From Hyphomicrobiaceae bacterium (GTDB taxonomy: Bacteria > Pseudomonadota > Alphaproteobacteria > Rhizobiales > Aestuariivirgaceae): a DNA stretch of 64,000 nucleotides. Positions within the stretch are counted from its first letter, which is position 1; each line of letters starts with the position of its first letter. Positions 54,548 through 62,247 of the stretch are shown one piece after another. Below the pieces are notes generated by a model. That model made no database searches. It was not told the DNA's origin and was given only the letters and a program-made list of their open reading frames with translations. The position numbers and the translations under genes were made by a program. Location of the stretch: positions 1 through 64,000 of the forward strand of contig OMIC01000037.1 in assembly GCA_900298995.1 (NCBI GenBank). Reading direction: 5' to 3'.

Positions 54548-54748
54548 ATGAACGAGAACAGCTTCGAAACGATCCGGCGTCTGCCCCGGGAGGAACTGGA
54601 GATCCTCGCGATCAGGGCGGCGTTGCGCTTGCGAAACTCCCGAAGGGAGATTGAAACCGGCGAATTCTTTCTGGCGGTTCTGACGGGCTTTTTACTGGGC
54701 AGTCTTGTGCCCGCGTCAGGATTTCTGCTCGGCGCCGGTTTCAGCTGA
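54548..54748 (+). CDS. Small hypothetical membrane protein
   Basis: A 66-residue protein: a basic/acidic amphipathic first half (RRLPREELEILAIRAALRLRNSR) and a C-terminal membrane segment (about 45-65). A GTGGTG run precedes the ATG. Its last 33 bases overlap the convergent hpt gene, an unusually large overlap that lowers confidence but is possible for a short terminal gene. Not recognised. Confidence 0.5.
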   Translation: MNENSFETIRRLPREELEILAIRAALRLRNSRREIETGEFFLAVLTGFLLGSLVPASGFLLGAGFS

Positions 54749-55303
54749 GGACTGCTGTGCCGAAATGACATGGCCCACAAAGGGCAGTTCCCGGAACTGG
54801 TGCGCCATGTCCATGCCGTAGCCGACGACAAACTTGTCCGGGCAGAGGAATCCTTCGAAATCGGCGGAAATGCTCGCGGCGAGGTGCCCGGGCTTGTGCA
54901 GCAGCACGGCAGTGAGTGTGGTCCGGGCGCCGCGCGCGGACAGGAGGTCCTTGGCAAAGGCGAGGGTACGGCCTGATTCGAGAATGTCGTCGATGAGGAG
55001 CACATCGCGTCCGCGGACATCGGTTTCGATATCGCGCAGGACGGTGACCTGTCCGGCTGACTTCGTCGACTTGCGGTAACTCGAGAGGATCATGAAGTCG
55101 ACTTCGGGGGAGAGTCCGGCATGATGCATGGCGCGGATGAGATCGGCGGCAAAGACAAAGCTGCCCTTGAGGATGGGCACGACGAGCAGGTCCTTGGGTA
55201 GCCGCGCCGCTATGGCTTCGGCAATGGCGCGGACGCGCGCAGCAATTTCCTCGGCGGTGAACACAACGCCAATGCGGTGGCCATCAATCATCAGATCGTT
55301 CAT
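54716..55303 (-). CDS. hpt: Hypoxanthine phosphoribosyltransferase
   Basis: A 195-residue purine-salvage enzyme that joins hypoxanthine (or guanine) to PRPP. LVVPILKGSFVFAADLIRAM (PPi loop), SSYRKSTKSAGQVTV (flexible loop), the PRPP signature VLLIDDILESGRTLAFAKDLL and the base-binding DKFVVGYGMDMAHQFRELPFVG are all present in order. The start overlaps the upstream zinc-ribbon gene by four bases. The last bases overlap the small membrane gene on the other strand. Confidence 0.96.
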   Translation of the reverse strand: MNDLMIDGHRIGVVFTAEEIAARVRAIAEAIAARLPKDLLVVPILKGSFVFAADLIRAMHHAGLSPEVDFMILSSYRKSTKSAGQVTVLRDIETDVRGRDVLLIDDILESGRTLAFAKDLLSARGARTTLTAVLLHKPGHLAASISADFEGFLCPDKFVVGYGMDMAHQFRELPFVGHVISAQQSSAETGAEQKS

Positions 55304-56004
55304 GACCCGTCATTTGAACCGATTTCATCGGCGCGGGCAAATCGAATTTCAAGCCGGTTGGCGGTTTCCGGGGGAGATGCGAGGCGAGTGATGAAGCTGG
55401 TCGAATCCCCCGGCTTCAGGGGACGGGATTCAGTATTGATGACCCAGTGATAGACTTCCTTGTCGTCTTCGCCCCGCAGCGCCAGGCGCAGCCAGGGAAT
55501 GCGACGCAGTTCAGGCGTGACGTTGGTCAGTTCGCCCTTGACGGCAATGACCTTTTTTCCGTCAACCAGCAGATGCTGGATGTCTAGGTTGCGGATTTCG
55601 AGGCCGTAGATGTTCACATCACGCCCGATGAACCTGTAGAAATCGATGGTCGCAGGCGCGACAGCGACCATTTGCTCCGGAAAGGCGAGGGCACCTGCTG
55701 CGGGGCTGACCGCGAGGAGGGCGAGACCTGCCCAGGCGGCCGCGCGCATGCGGCGTTGTCGCCGGGTGGCCGCAAACCGCCGCTGGGCCTCGCGTGCGGC
55801 ATCGGCAAGCCGGCGGATCTCGGCTTCAGGCGTCGGGTTTCGGCTCTTATGGGTGTGCCGCGGGGCCTCGCCGGCCCTCGAGATTTCAATGGCGCTGCCC
55901 TCAATCCACGCATGACCGCATACCGAGCAATCGACAAGCGCTGTCGCATTCAGCCGGTCGGGGAGATCATTGCGCGCGGAACAGGATGGACAGAGAACGA
56001 TCAT
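55300..56004 (-). CDS. Zinc-ribbon MJ0042/DUF3426-type membrane protein
   Basis: A 234-residue protein. The N-terminal zinc ribbon has two CxxC pairs (LCPSCSARNDLP and DCSVCGHAWIE), the MJ0042 pattern. A basic helix leads into one membrane segment (about 88-108). The extracytoplasmic C-terminal domain (about 125-234) with IYGLEIRNLDIQHLLVDGKKVIAVKGELTN resembles DUF3426. Common next to hpt and ftsEX in Hyphomicrobiales. It could couple a cytoplasmic metal or RNA sensor to an envelope domain; unproven. Confidence 0.85.
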   Translation of the reverse strand: MIVLCPSCSARNDLPDRLNATALVDCSVCGHAWIEGSAIEISRAGEAPRHTHKSRNPTPEAEIRRLADAAREAQRRFAATRRQRRMRAAAWAGLALLAVSPAAGALAFPEQMVAVAPATIDFYRFIGRDVNIYGLEIRNLDIQHLLVDGKKVIAVKGELTNVTPELRRIPWLRLALRGEDDKEVYHWVINTESRPLKPGDSTSFITRLASPPETANRLEIRFARADEIGSNDGS

Positions 56005-56070
56005 GGCACTCCCGCTGGAGACTCAGTTGGTCAATCTGCACGGATGGGTTTAGTCTAACGGCGATCAGGG

Positions 56071-56085
56071 TTAACAGATCGTTAA
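56071..56085. promoter_or_regulatory. CtrA-type box upstream of ftsE
   Basis: TTAA-CAGATCG-TTAA, an exact TTAA-N7-TTAA; read on the minus strand it is TTAA-CGATCTG-TTAAC, matching the full CtrA consensus. It lies 46 bases before the ftsE start and 67 bases from the divergent zinc-ribbon start. Fourteen bases of it recur upstream of ftsK. Confidence 0.55.
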
Positions 56086-56130
56086 AACTCGGATGGTTTA
56101 AGGAAGCCAAGAAGGAGAGAGCGCGCGAAC

Positions 56131-56787
56131 ATGCTGCGGCTTGAGAATGTTGGCCTCAGATACGGCGACGGGCCCGAGATCCTGAGGGATGTGAGCTTTG
56201 CGGTTCATGCCGGGGATTTCTATTTTCTCACCGGCCCGTCGGGCGCAGGCAAGTCGTCGCTGCTCAAGCTGCTGTTTCTCGCCCTGCGTCCGACACGGGG
56301 CAGCCTGCATATCTTCGGAGAGAATGTCGGAACGCTCAGCCACAGCAAGCTGCCTCCGATCCGGCACAGGATCGGCGTGGTGTTTCAGGAGTTCCGCCTG
56401 CTCGATCATCTGTCGACCTATGACAATGTCGCGCTGCCGCTTCGGATCGCCGGAAAGTCGGAATCATCTTACCGCCGCGACGTGCTCGACCTGCTGGATT
56501 GGGTGGGACTGTCACACAAGGCATCATCGCTCCCACCGGTTCTGTCAGGCGGTGAGAAACAGCGTGCGGCAATCGCCCGGGCGGTCATCGCCAAGCCGCA
56601 ACTGCTGCTTGCCGATGAGCCCACTGGCAACGTCGACCCCGTGCTGGCCAAACGCCTGCTCCATCTCTTTCTTGAACTGAACCGGCTTGGCACGACGATG
56701 CTGATCGCCACCCATGACAAGGGCCTGATCCGGCAGGCCGAGCGCCCGGTTCTTCATCTCGAGGAAGGCGTTCTCACACTGCAATGA
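56131..56787 (+). CDS. ftsE: Cell division ATPase FtsE
   Basis: A 218-residue ABC ATPase of the FtsE family. Walker A GPSGAGKSS (about 34-42), VFQEFRLLDHLSTYDN (Q-loop), signature LSGGEKQR, Walker B LLLADEPTGNVD and the switch His in IATHDKGL are intact. With FtsX it transmits the division signal to periplasmic cell-wall hydrolases. It overlaps ftsX by four bases; plsC follows in the same unit. A CtrA-type box lies upstream. Confidence 0.94.
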   Translation: MLRLENVGLRYGDGPEILRDVSFAVHAGDFYFLTGPSGAGKSSLLKLLFLALRPTRGSLHIFGENVGTLSHSKLPPIRHRIGVVFQEFRLLDHLSTYDNVALPLRIAGKSESSYRRDVLDLLDWVGLSHKASSLPPVLSGGEKQRAAIARAVIAKPQLLLADEPTGNVDPVLAKRLLHLFLELNRLGTTMLIATHDKGLIRQAERPVLHLEEGVLTLQ

Positions 56788-57674
56788 AGCCTGGCTCCAT
56801 CATTCCGTCCTCGGCATCCTCGCTGACTTCCCTCACTGTCACCATGACCGTGATGAGCTATCTTGCCTGTCTGGCCATCGGCGCTCTGATTCTTGTCGAC
56901 AGGGCAGTTGCAAGCTGGACCAGCGGACTGGCGCGCGAAATGACCGTGCAGCTTCGCGTGGTCAGGGACATCGACATCGAGACACAACTGGGCAAGGCCC
57001 AGGCAATTCTCTCCGGGTTTCCGGGCATTCTCCAGGCGGAGATCCTTGATCAGGGCGAAAGCATCCGTCTGCTCGAACCCTGGCTCGGCACACGCTCGCT
57101 CGAAGGCCTTCCGGTGCCACGCCTGATCCGTGTGATCACCGACACCGCAAACCCCCCAGACGTTGCCGCACTTGAAACAGCACTGGCCGCCGTGAAGGGT
57201 GCACGGCTCGATACGCATCGGAAATGGGAGGCTGAACTGACGCGCATGGCGCGCGCCCTCACCGTGCTCTCCTATTCCATCCTGATGCTGATCTCGGCAT
57301 CAGCCATTGCCATCGTGATCTTCGCCACGCGGGCCGTGCTGCAGGCCAACCGCCACATCGTCGATCTCCTGCATCTCATCGGCGCAAGAGACCGCTACAT
57401 CGCTCGCCAGATCGACGGCCGGTTCCTGCGCACGGGCATGTTGTCGGGCTTCATGGGTGTCGGCATGGGCCTGCTGACATTCCTCCTGCTCGGACTGTTC
57501 GGCGGCGGCTCGGAATCGGGTGTGGCCGCGGCAAGCAGGAGCCTGCTGTTCTCGGCTCCCGAGATTGCGCTCTGGAGTTATGGCGTCCTGCTGACAGTTC
57601 CCATTGCGGCAACACTGATCTGCCTCGTGACAGCACGGGTGACCCTGATGCGACGGCTGGGAGTCGTGACGTGA
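56784..57674 (+). CDS. ftsX: Cell division protein FtsX
   Basis: A 296-residue membrane partner of FtsE. Four membrane segments are visible (about 22-42, 165-190, 220-245 and 262-285), with the large periplasmic loop (about 45-160) between the first and second and the MacB/FtsX-like VDLLHLIGARDRYIARQIDGRFL coupling helix. It lacks any catalytic motif. Start and stop overlap ftsE and plsC by four bases each, so the three are co-translated. Confidence 0.92.
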   Translation: MKPGSIIPSSASSLTSLTVTMTVMSYLACLAIGALILVDRAVASWTSGLAREMTVQLRVVRDIDIETQLGKAQAILSGFPGILQAEILDQGESIRLLEPWLGTRSLEGLPVPRLIRVITDTANPPDVAALETALAAVKGARLDTHRKWEAELTRMARALTVLSYSILMLISASAIAIVIFATRAVLQANRHIVDLLHLIGARDRYIARQIDGRFLRTGMLSGFMGVGMGLLTFLLLGLFGGGSESGVAAASRSLLFSAPEIALWSYGVLLTVPIAATLICLVTARVTLMRRLGVVT

Positions 57675-58405
57675 TCTATCTGCGCTCGGCGCTTTTCAAT
57701 GTCGTGTTCTACGTCAATCTTGTGCTGTTCCTCGTTCTCGGATCAGGCTTCTATTTCACGCCTCGGAAATGGTCGATCCGCGCCCTGCAGGCCTGGGCAC
57801 GGTCTTCATTGTTCTGGCTGCGGGTGATTGCCGGAATCCGGATGGAGGTTCGCGGACACGAGCATGTTCCCGCCGGCGCCTGTCTCGTGGCGGGAAAGCA
57901 TCAGTCATTCTGGGAGACCTTTGCGATCCTGCCCCTTCTGGATGATCCCGCAATGGTGCTCAAGAAGGAACTCAGTTACATTCCCTTCTTCGGCTGGTTC
58001 ATTCACAAGTTCCGCATGATCCCGGTGGAGCGCTCTGCCGGTACCCGGGCCCTGCGCGCCATGACCGACGCTGCCGAAAAGGCGGTGGCGATGGAGCGTC
58101 AGGTCGTCATCATGCCGGAGGGCACGCGCCGCGCACCGGATGATCCGCCGGACTACAAGCCAGGTGCTGCCGCGCTCTATGCAAAGCTCGGCGTGGCCTG
58201 CGTTCCATTTGCGCTCAATTCGGGATTGTTCTGGCCAAGACGGCAGTTTCTGCGCCGGCCAGGGACCATCATCATTTCATTTCTTGAACCGATCCCGCCC
58301 GGTCTCGACCGGAAGTCCTTCCAGAAACGGCTGGAGGCTGCGATTGAAACAGAAACAGCGCATCTGGTGGCGGAAGGCCGAGGCGGCGCAGGTCGGACGG
58401 TCTAG
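57671..58405 (+). CDS. plsC: 1-acylglycerol-3-phosphate acyltransferase (PlsC family)
   Basis: A 244-residue membrane-associated acyltransferase that makes phosphatidic acid. An N-terminal membrane segment (about 8-28) is followed by the acceptor-site motif GKHQSFWETF (His77, HX4E instead of the common HX4D, as in many alphaproteobacterial members). PEGTRRAPDD and the VPFALNSGLFW segment follow. It belongs to ftsE-ftsX-plsC and may tie lipid supply to division. Another lysolipid acceptor cannot be excluded. Confidence 0.88.
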   Translation: MIYLRSALFNVVFYVNLVLFLVLGSGFYFTPRKWSIRALQAWARSSLFWLRVIAGIRMEVRGHEHVPAGACLVAGKHQSFWETFAILPLLDDPAMVLKKELSYIPFFGWFIHKFRMIPVERSAGTRALRAMTDAAEKAVAMERQVVIMPEGTRRAPDDPPDYKPGAAALYAKLGVACVPFALNSGLFWPRRQFLRRPGTIIISFLEPIPPGLDRKSFQKRLEAAIETETAHLVAEGRGGAGRTV

Positions 58406-58468
58406 CAAGCTACTGGCTCGACTCTGAACACCTCGCCCATTACACTGAGCCTCACCGGAGGTTCGGCG

Positions 58469-60325
58469 ATGATCATGGACCTGCCCGCACTCGATCCGAT
58501 CGCCCATGACATCTGGGCGATGAAGTACCGCTACCGATCCGCCGACGGCCAGGTCGAGGAACTGACGATCGAAGACAGCTGGCGACGCGTGGCTCATGCG
58601 GCCGCCGCAGCCGAGCGCCCTGGGGACCGCGCGTCGTGGGCCGGCCGCTTCTACCAGATCCTCGAAGGCTACCGTTTCATGCCTGGCGGCCGCATACTCG
58701 CAGGTGCAGGCACGCCCCGCCAGGTGACCCTGTTCAACTGCTTCGTCATGGGCACGATTCCGGACACGCTGGATGGCATTTTCACCCAGCTGAAGGAAGC
58801 CGCCCTGACAATGCAGCAGGGTGGCGGCATTGGACATGATTTCTCGACACTGCGGCCGCGCGGCGCTGCGGTGCAGAGCATCGATGCGGACGCTTCCGGT
58901 CCCGTGAGCTTCATGGAGGTCTGGGACGCCATGTGCCGGACGATCATGTCTGCCGGCACGCGCCGTGGCGCAATGATGGGAACCATGCGATGCGATCATC
59001 CCGATATCGAGGATTTCATAGCGGCAAAGCAACAGTCAGGACGGCTCCGCAACTTCAATCTCTCGGTTCTCGTGTCGGATTCCTTCATGTCTGCGGTCAG
59101 GGAGGGCGCTGACTGGCCACTGGTGTTTGGTGGCAAGATGTACAGGCATGTTCCCGCCGTCAGGCTGTGGGACCAGATCATGCGCGCGAGCTATGATTAT
59201 GCTGAACCCGGCATCATCTTCATCGACCGCATCAACGCTGCGAACAACCTGTCCTATTGTGAATCGGTAAGTGCAACGAACCCGTGCGGCGAGCAGCCGC
59301 TTCCGCCCTACGGCGCCTGTCTGCTTGGTTCCCTGAACCTCACGCGATTCATCTCCAGGCCCTTCACGCCGGATGCACGGCTCGATGAAGAGGCGCTGCA
59401 GAAGACGGCGGGAGTTGCCGTCAGGTTCCTCGACAATGTGATCGATGTTTCGAGATATCCACTTCCCCAGCAACGTGCAGAAGCCATGGCCAAGCGGCGC
59501 ATGGGACTTGGCATGACAGGTCTTGCCGATGCACTGGCGATGTGTGGCCTCGTCTATGGCTCACCCAGCGCCGCGAAGGCTGCACAGCGGTGGATGCAGT
59601 GCATCGAACATGCAGCCTACGAGGCCAGCATCGAACTGGCCCGAGAGCGCGGTGTCTTTCCGGCCTTCGACGGCACCCGCTTCGGCAGCTGTGGCCATGC
59701 CGCAGGTCTCGAGGACTCTCTGCGCCGTCGCATTGCGAATCATGGACTCCGGAATGGCTTGCTCACCTCGATTGCACCCACAGGCACCATTTCCCTGCTG
59801 GCGGGAAATGTCTCAAGCGGCATAGAGCCAATCTTCAGCATCGTGCATCAGCGCCGCATCCTGCAGCCCGACGGAACCCACCGTATCAGCAATGTGAGCG
59901 ACTACGCGGCATCGCTCTACTGGCAGATGCGCGGCAGGACCACAGAACTCCCGGCAGCGTTCGTCACGGTCGAGCACCTGACGCCGGACGATCATCTGCG
60001 CATGCAGGCAGCGGTTCAGAAACACGTGGACAGTTCCATTTCCAAGACCATCAACATTCCGGCCGGCCTGCCCTTCGAAGCCTTCAGGACCGTCTATGAG
60101 GATGCCTATGCGCTGGGACTTAAGGGCTGCACGGCATTCAGGCCAAATCCGGTGACCGGTGAGATCCTGTCGACGGGCCGCGGAGATGCGGAAGGGAGTG
60201 CGAGACAGATGCAGGTTGCGGATGCTCCTGACCACGGCTCCTGCCCGAATTGCGGGCTCCAGGCCCTCGCCTATCAGGAAGGGTGTGCCATCTGTCTGTC
60301 CTGCGGCTATTCACGGTGCGGCTGA
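58469..60325 (+). CDS. nrdJ: Adenosylcobalamin-dependent ribonucleotide reductase (short class II)
   Basis: A 618-residue class II reductase that reduces ribonucleotides to deoxyribonucleotides with adenosylcobalamin. Redox Cys91 (FNCFVMG) is the first half of the active pair. The catalytic loop NPCGEQPLPPYGAC has Asn271, thiyl-radical Cys273, Glu275 and Cys284. RNFNLSVLVSDSF and APTGTISLLAGNVSSGIEPIF are family segments. The N-terminal ATP-cone is absent. The C-terminal zinc ribbon (CPNCG ... CLSCGYSRCG) carries the redox tail. The start has GGAGG eight bases upstream. No cobalamin riboswitch fits in the 63-base upstream gap. Confidence 0.94.
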   Translation: MIMDLPALDPIAHDIWAMKYRYRSADGQVEELTIEDSWRRVAHAAAAAERPGDRASWAGRFYQILEGYRFMPGGRILAGAGTPRQVTLFNCFVMGTIPDTLDGIFTQLKEAALTMQQGGGIGHDFSTLRPRGAAVQSIDADASGPVSFMEVWDAMCRTIMSAGTRRGAMMGTMRCDHPDIEDFIAAKQQSGRLRNFNLSVLVSDSFMSAVREGADWPLVFGGKMYRHVPAVRLWDQIMRASYDYAEPGIIFIDRINAANNLSYCESVSATNPCGEQPLPPYGACLLGSLNLTRFISRPFTPDARLDEEALQKTAGVAVRFLDNVIDVSRYPLPQQRAEAMAKRRMGLGMTGLADALAMCGLVYGSPSAAKAAQRWMQCIEHAAYEASIELARERGVFPAFDGTRFGSCGHAAGLEDSLRRRIANHGLRNGLLTSIAPTGTISLLAGNVSSGIEPIFSIVHQRRILQPDGTHRISNVSDYAASLYWQMRGRTTELPAAFVTVEHLTPDDHLRMQAAVQKHVDSSISKTINIPAGLPFEAFRTVYEDAYALGLKGCTAFRPNPVTGEILSTGRGDAEGSARQMQVADAPDHGSCPNCGLQALAYQEGCAICLSCGYSRCG

Positions 60326-60331
60326 TAGCGC

Positions 60332-60364
60332 TTGACAGGGACGACAGATGTTCTATGTTTGTTC
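60332..60364 (+). promoter_or_regulatory. SOS promoter with LexA box
   Basis: TTGACA (60332-60337) and TATGTT (60354-60359) form a promoter with a 16-base spacer. GTTC (60350-60353) and GTTC (60361-60364) are separated by exactly seven bases, the alphaproteobacterial LexA site GTTC-N7-GTTC, which covers the -10 box. Transcription would start within a few bases of the ATG at 60367. Confidence 0.82.
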
Positions 60365-60366
60365 TC

Positions 60367-60771
60367 ATGATCAGCGGATATGCCCTCACCCGGCTCCTGC
60401 CGGAAGATCCAGCCCTCAGCGAGCGCTTTTGGTATTGGCGGGGCGCCTCCGGCCAGTCCTATATCCACTCCATCTACCGGCGCGCGCTCTGCCCGAAGGT
60501 CGCCGGGGCGGTCTATCTGGTGGTTCGCAAGAGCGGCGACAGGCGCCAGGTCATCAGTGTCGGGCGCTTCGCTTCGGATGGCACGCTGCCCGCCGGACTG
60601 CCTCTGGACAATGCCGGTGACGAGATTCACGTTCATCTTCTGGCGCGCGATGCAGGGTCTGCCGAGCGCATCTGTCGCGATCTCCGTCATGCGTTCGAGG
60701 CTGACGTCAGCCCGGAACCCCTGGAGCCCTGGCCGGGCAAGGGCGTTCAGCTCGAACTGCTCGCGGCATAA
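60367..60771 (+). CDS. SOS-controlled protein of unknown function
   Basis: A 134-residue protein preceded by a LexA box. ERFWYWRGASGQSYIHSIYRR opens it, then GAVYLVVRKSGDRRQVISVGRF, an EIHVHLLARD segment and a C-terminal helix (AERICRDLRHAFEAD). The GAVYLVV ... VISVGR pairing loosely recalls the first strands of GIY-YIG domains, but the key Tyr/Arg/Glu set is not evident, so no nuclease claim is made. Start at 60367: the ATG at 60355 lies inside the -10 box. It follows the class II RNR by 41 bases and may be expressed with it under basal conditions. Its 3' end overlaps the convergent chaC-like gene by 25 bases. Confidence 0.7.
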   Translation: MISGYALTRLLPEDPALSERFWYWRGASGQSYIHSIYRRALCPKVAGAVYLVVRKSGDRRQVISVGRFASDGTLPAGLPLDNAGDEIHVHLLARDAGSAERICRDLRHAFEADVSPEPLEPWPGKGVQLELLAA

Positions 60772-61289
60772 GGCGCCACGCGTGGCGCAAGACGCTCGAG
60801 TGCCGGGTCGTGGATGTTCATTTCGCGCAGATGGGCAAGCGTGTTCATGACATAGTCGACACAGAGTCCGGAGACGCCACGGCCGCGCCGGACATGATGT
60901 TCAAGCGCATCATCATCCAGCACGCCGGCATACTGGCGATGCACCCTGTCCACCACATAGGTGACGGCTGTCACGCTGCGGCCGCTGCGGAGCAGCCTTA
61001 CGGTCTTGTGCTTTTCGACATAGACAGACGTGACCTGCTCGCGCGCCCGTAGATAGGCCAGCGTTTCCTCCCACAGCTCCGGTGCAACCTGAAAGGCAAT
61101 GCCCTGGCAGGAACCACCACGGTCGAGCCCCAGAACCAGGCCAGGCTCTTCGGGCGTGCCGCGGTGCACGTGGGAATAGACGCAGAGGCTGCGGTGATAG
61201 CCATGCACCCGGGCGGGCTCGCGGGCAAGGAAAGCGAAGCCCGGCCGCCACATCAGCGAGCCATAGCCAAAGATCCAATAATTCTCCAT
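60747..61289 (-). CDS. ChaC-like gamma-glutamylcyclotransferase
   Basis: A 180-residue enzyme of the GGCT-like fold. YWIFGYGSLMWRPGF (substrate-binding loop), RVHGYHRSLCVYSHVHRGTPEEPGLVLGLDRGG and YLRAREQVTSVY with the likely catalytic Glu in the ARE segment match ChaC family members, which degrade glutathione to 5-oxoproline and Cys-Gly. The ATG at 61289 is preferred, with AGGTGG nine bases upstream; a GTG at 61298 is in frame. Adjacent genes DUF2125 and tyrA are its usual neighbours in Hyphomicrobiales. Confidence 0.9.
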   Translation of the reverse strand: MENYWIFGYGSLMWRPGFAFLAREPARVHGYHRSLCVYSHVHRGTPEEPGLVLGLDRGGSCQGIAFQVAPELWEETLAYLRAREQVTSVYVEKHKTVRLLRSGRSVTAVTYVVDRVHRQYAGVLDDDALEHHVRRGRGVSGLCVDYVMNTLAHLREMNIHDPALERLAPRVAPYAASSSS

Positions 61290-61329
61290 TCTGGACACCC
61301 ACCTAACGCGAAAGGACCGTGCAGATCAA

Positions 61330-62247
61330 ATGCCCAGTGCCCCCTCCCGGCCTTGGAAGATGTTTCTGCCGCTCGGCATCGTTCTGCTCCTCGCCCTGTG
61401 CTGGAGCATCTACTGGTTCGTGGCCATCGGCTTTGCCAAGCAGCGATTTGCAGCTGAGCGCCTGCACCTCTCGACCCAGGGCATCACCCTGTCCTGCAGC
61501 GAGGAGAACTGGGGCGGCTTTCCCTTCCGCTTCGAATATGGCTGCAGCACGCCCGGATTCATCTTCGATGGCCGCATCGAGATCCAGCCCTCCAATCTTC
61601 TTGTCGTGGCGCTTGCCTACGCGCCCTGGCAGGCCGTCGCGCTCATTGACGGGCCGACACGGATTCGAGCTGCGGGTACGGATCCGGACCATGTCGAACA
61701 CGGGCGCGCCATTGCCGCACTGACACTGGACCGGACAGGCACTGCCAGTCTGTCTGCAGAGGTGGGCGATGTCATCATTCCGGCGTTGGGCAGTCTCGAA
61801 AAACTCACTCTCCACACCCGTCCTTCGCCATTGCCCGAAGGCGGAACGGATATCGCCGTCACCGTCATCCGCCCCACCTGTGAAGTTCCCGGTGAACCCG
61901 CCTTTTCCCTCGATCAGGCAAGCTTTCTCGGAACATTGCAGTCAGGCCGGAAACTGGCGGTGGAACGCGTGGAGTTGCAGCAGGGTTCGGTCCGCTACTG
62001 GGGCTCGGGACTCCTGAGCCTCGACAGCGAGAACCGCATCTCGGGAAAGCTCGACACCGAGACGAACAACACCACCGCACTGCTCGACGGTGTAGCGCCG
62101 TATCTCCGGTTCACCGAACAGCAAAGAGCCGGGCTGCAGACCATGCTGGGCGTGCTTGGCAATGAGGCAAAGGTGTCGCTGATCGCAACCGACGGCGCGC
62201 TCTATCTGGGTCCGTTCAGAATGGCTGTGCTGCCACCACTCTATTGA
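61330..62247 (+). CDS. DUF2125 family membrane-anchored protein
   Basis: A 305-residue protein with an N-terminal membrane anchor (about 11-33) and a large, presumably periplasmic, beta-rich domain of the DUF2125 family: GITLSCSEENWGGFPFRFEYGCSTPGF and APWQAVALIDGPTRI near the start, and a C-terminal SLIATDGALYLGPFRM. Function unknown; some similarity in style to AsmA-like envelope proteins. Divergent from the chaC-like gene, convergent with tyrA (7-base overlap). Conserved neighbours suggest an old syntenic block. Confidence 0.87.
   Translation: MPSAPSRPWKMFLPLGIVLLLALCWSIYWFVAIGFAKQRFAAERLHLSTQGITLSCSEENWGGFPFRFEYGCSTPGFIFDGRIEIQPSNLLVVALAYAPWQAVALIDGPTRIRAAGTDPDHVEHGRAIAALTLDRTGTASLSAEVGDVIIPALGSLEKLTLHTRPSPLPEGGTDIAVTVIRPTCEVPGEPAFSLDQASFLGTLQSGRKLAVERVELQQGSVRYWGSGLLSLDSENRISGKLDTETNNTTALLDGVAPYLRFTEQQRAGLQTMLGVLGNEAKVSLIATDGALYLGPFRMAVLPPLY

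Noticed and set aside
60348-60620. Alternative plus-strand frame starting at ATG 60348
   Set aside because: The start lies upstream of or inside the -10 box, and the translation is Arg/Pro-rich; the 60367 frame has a coherent protein sequence.
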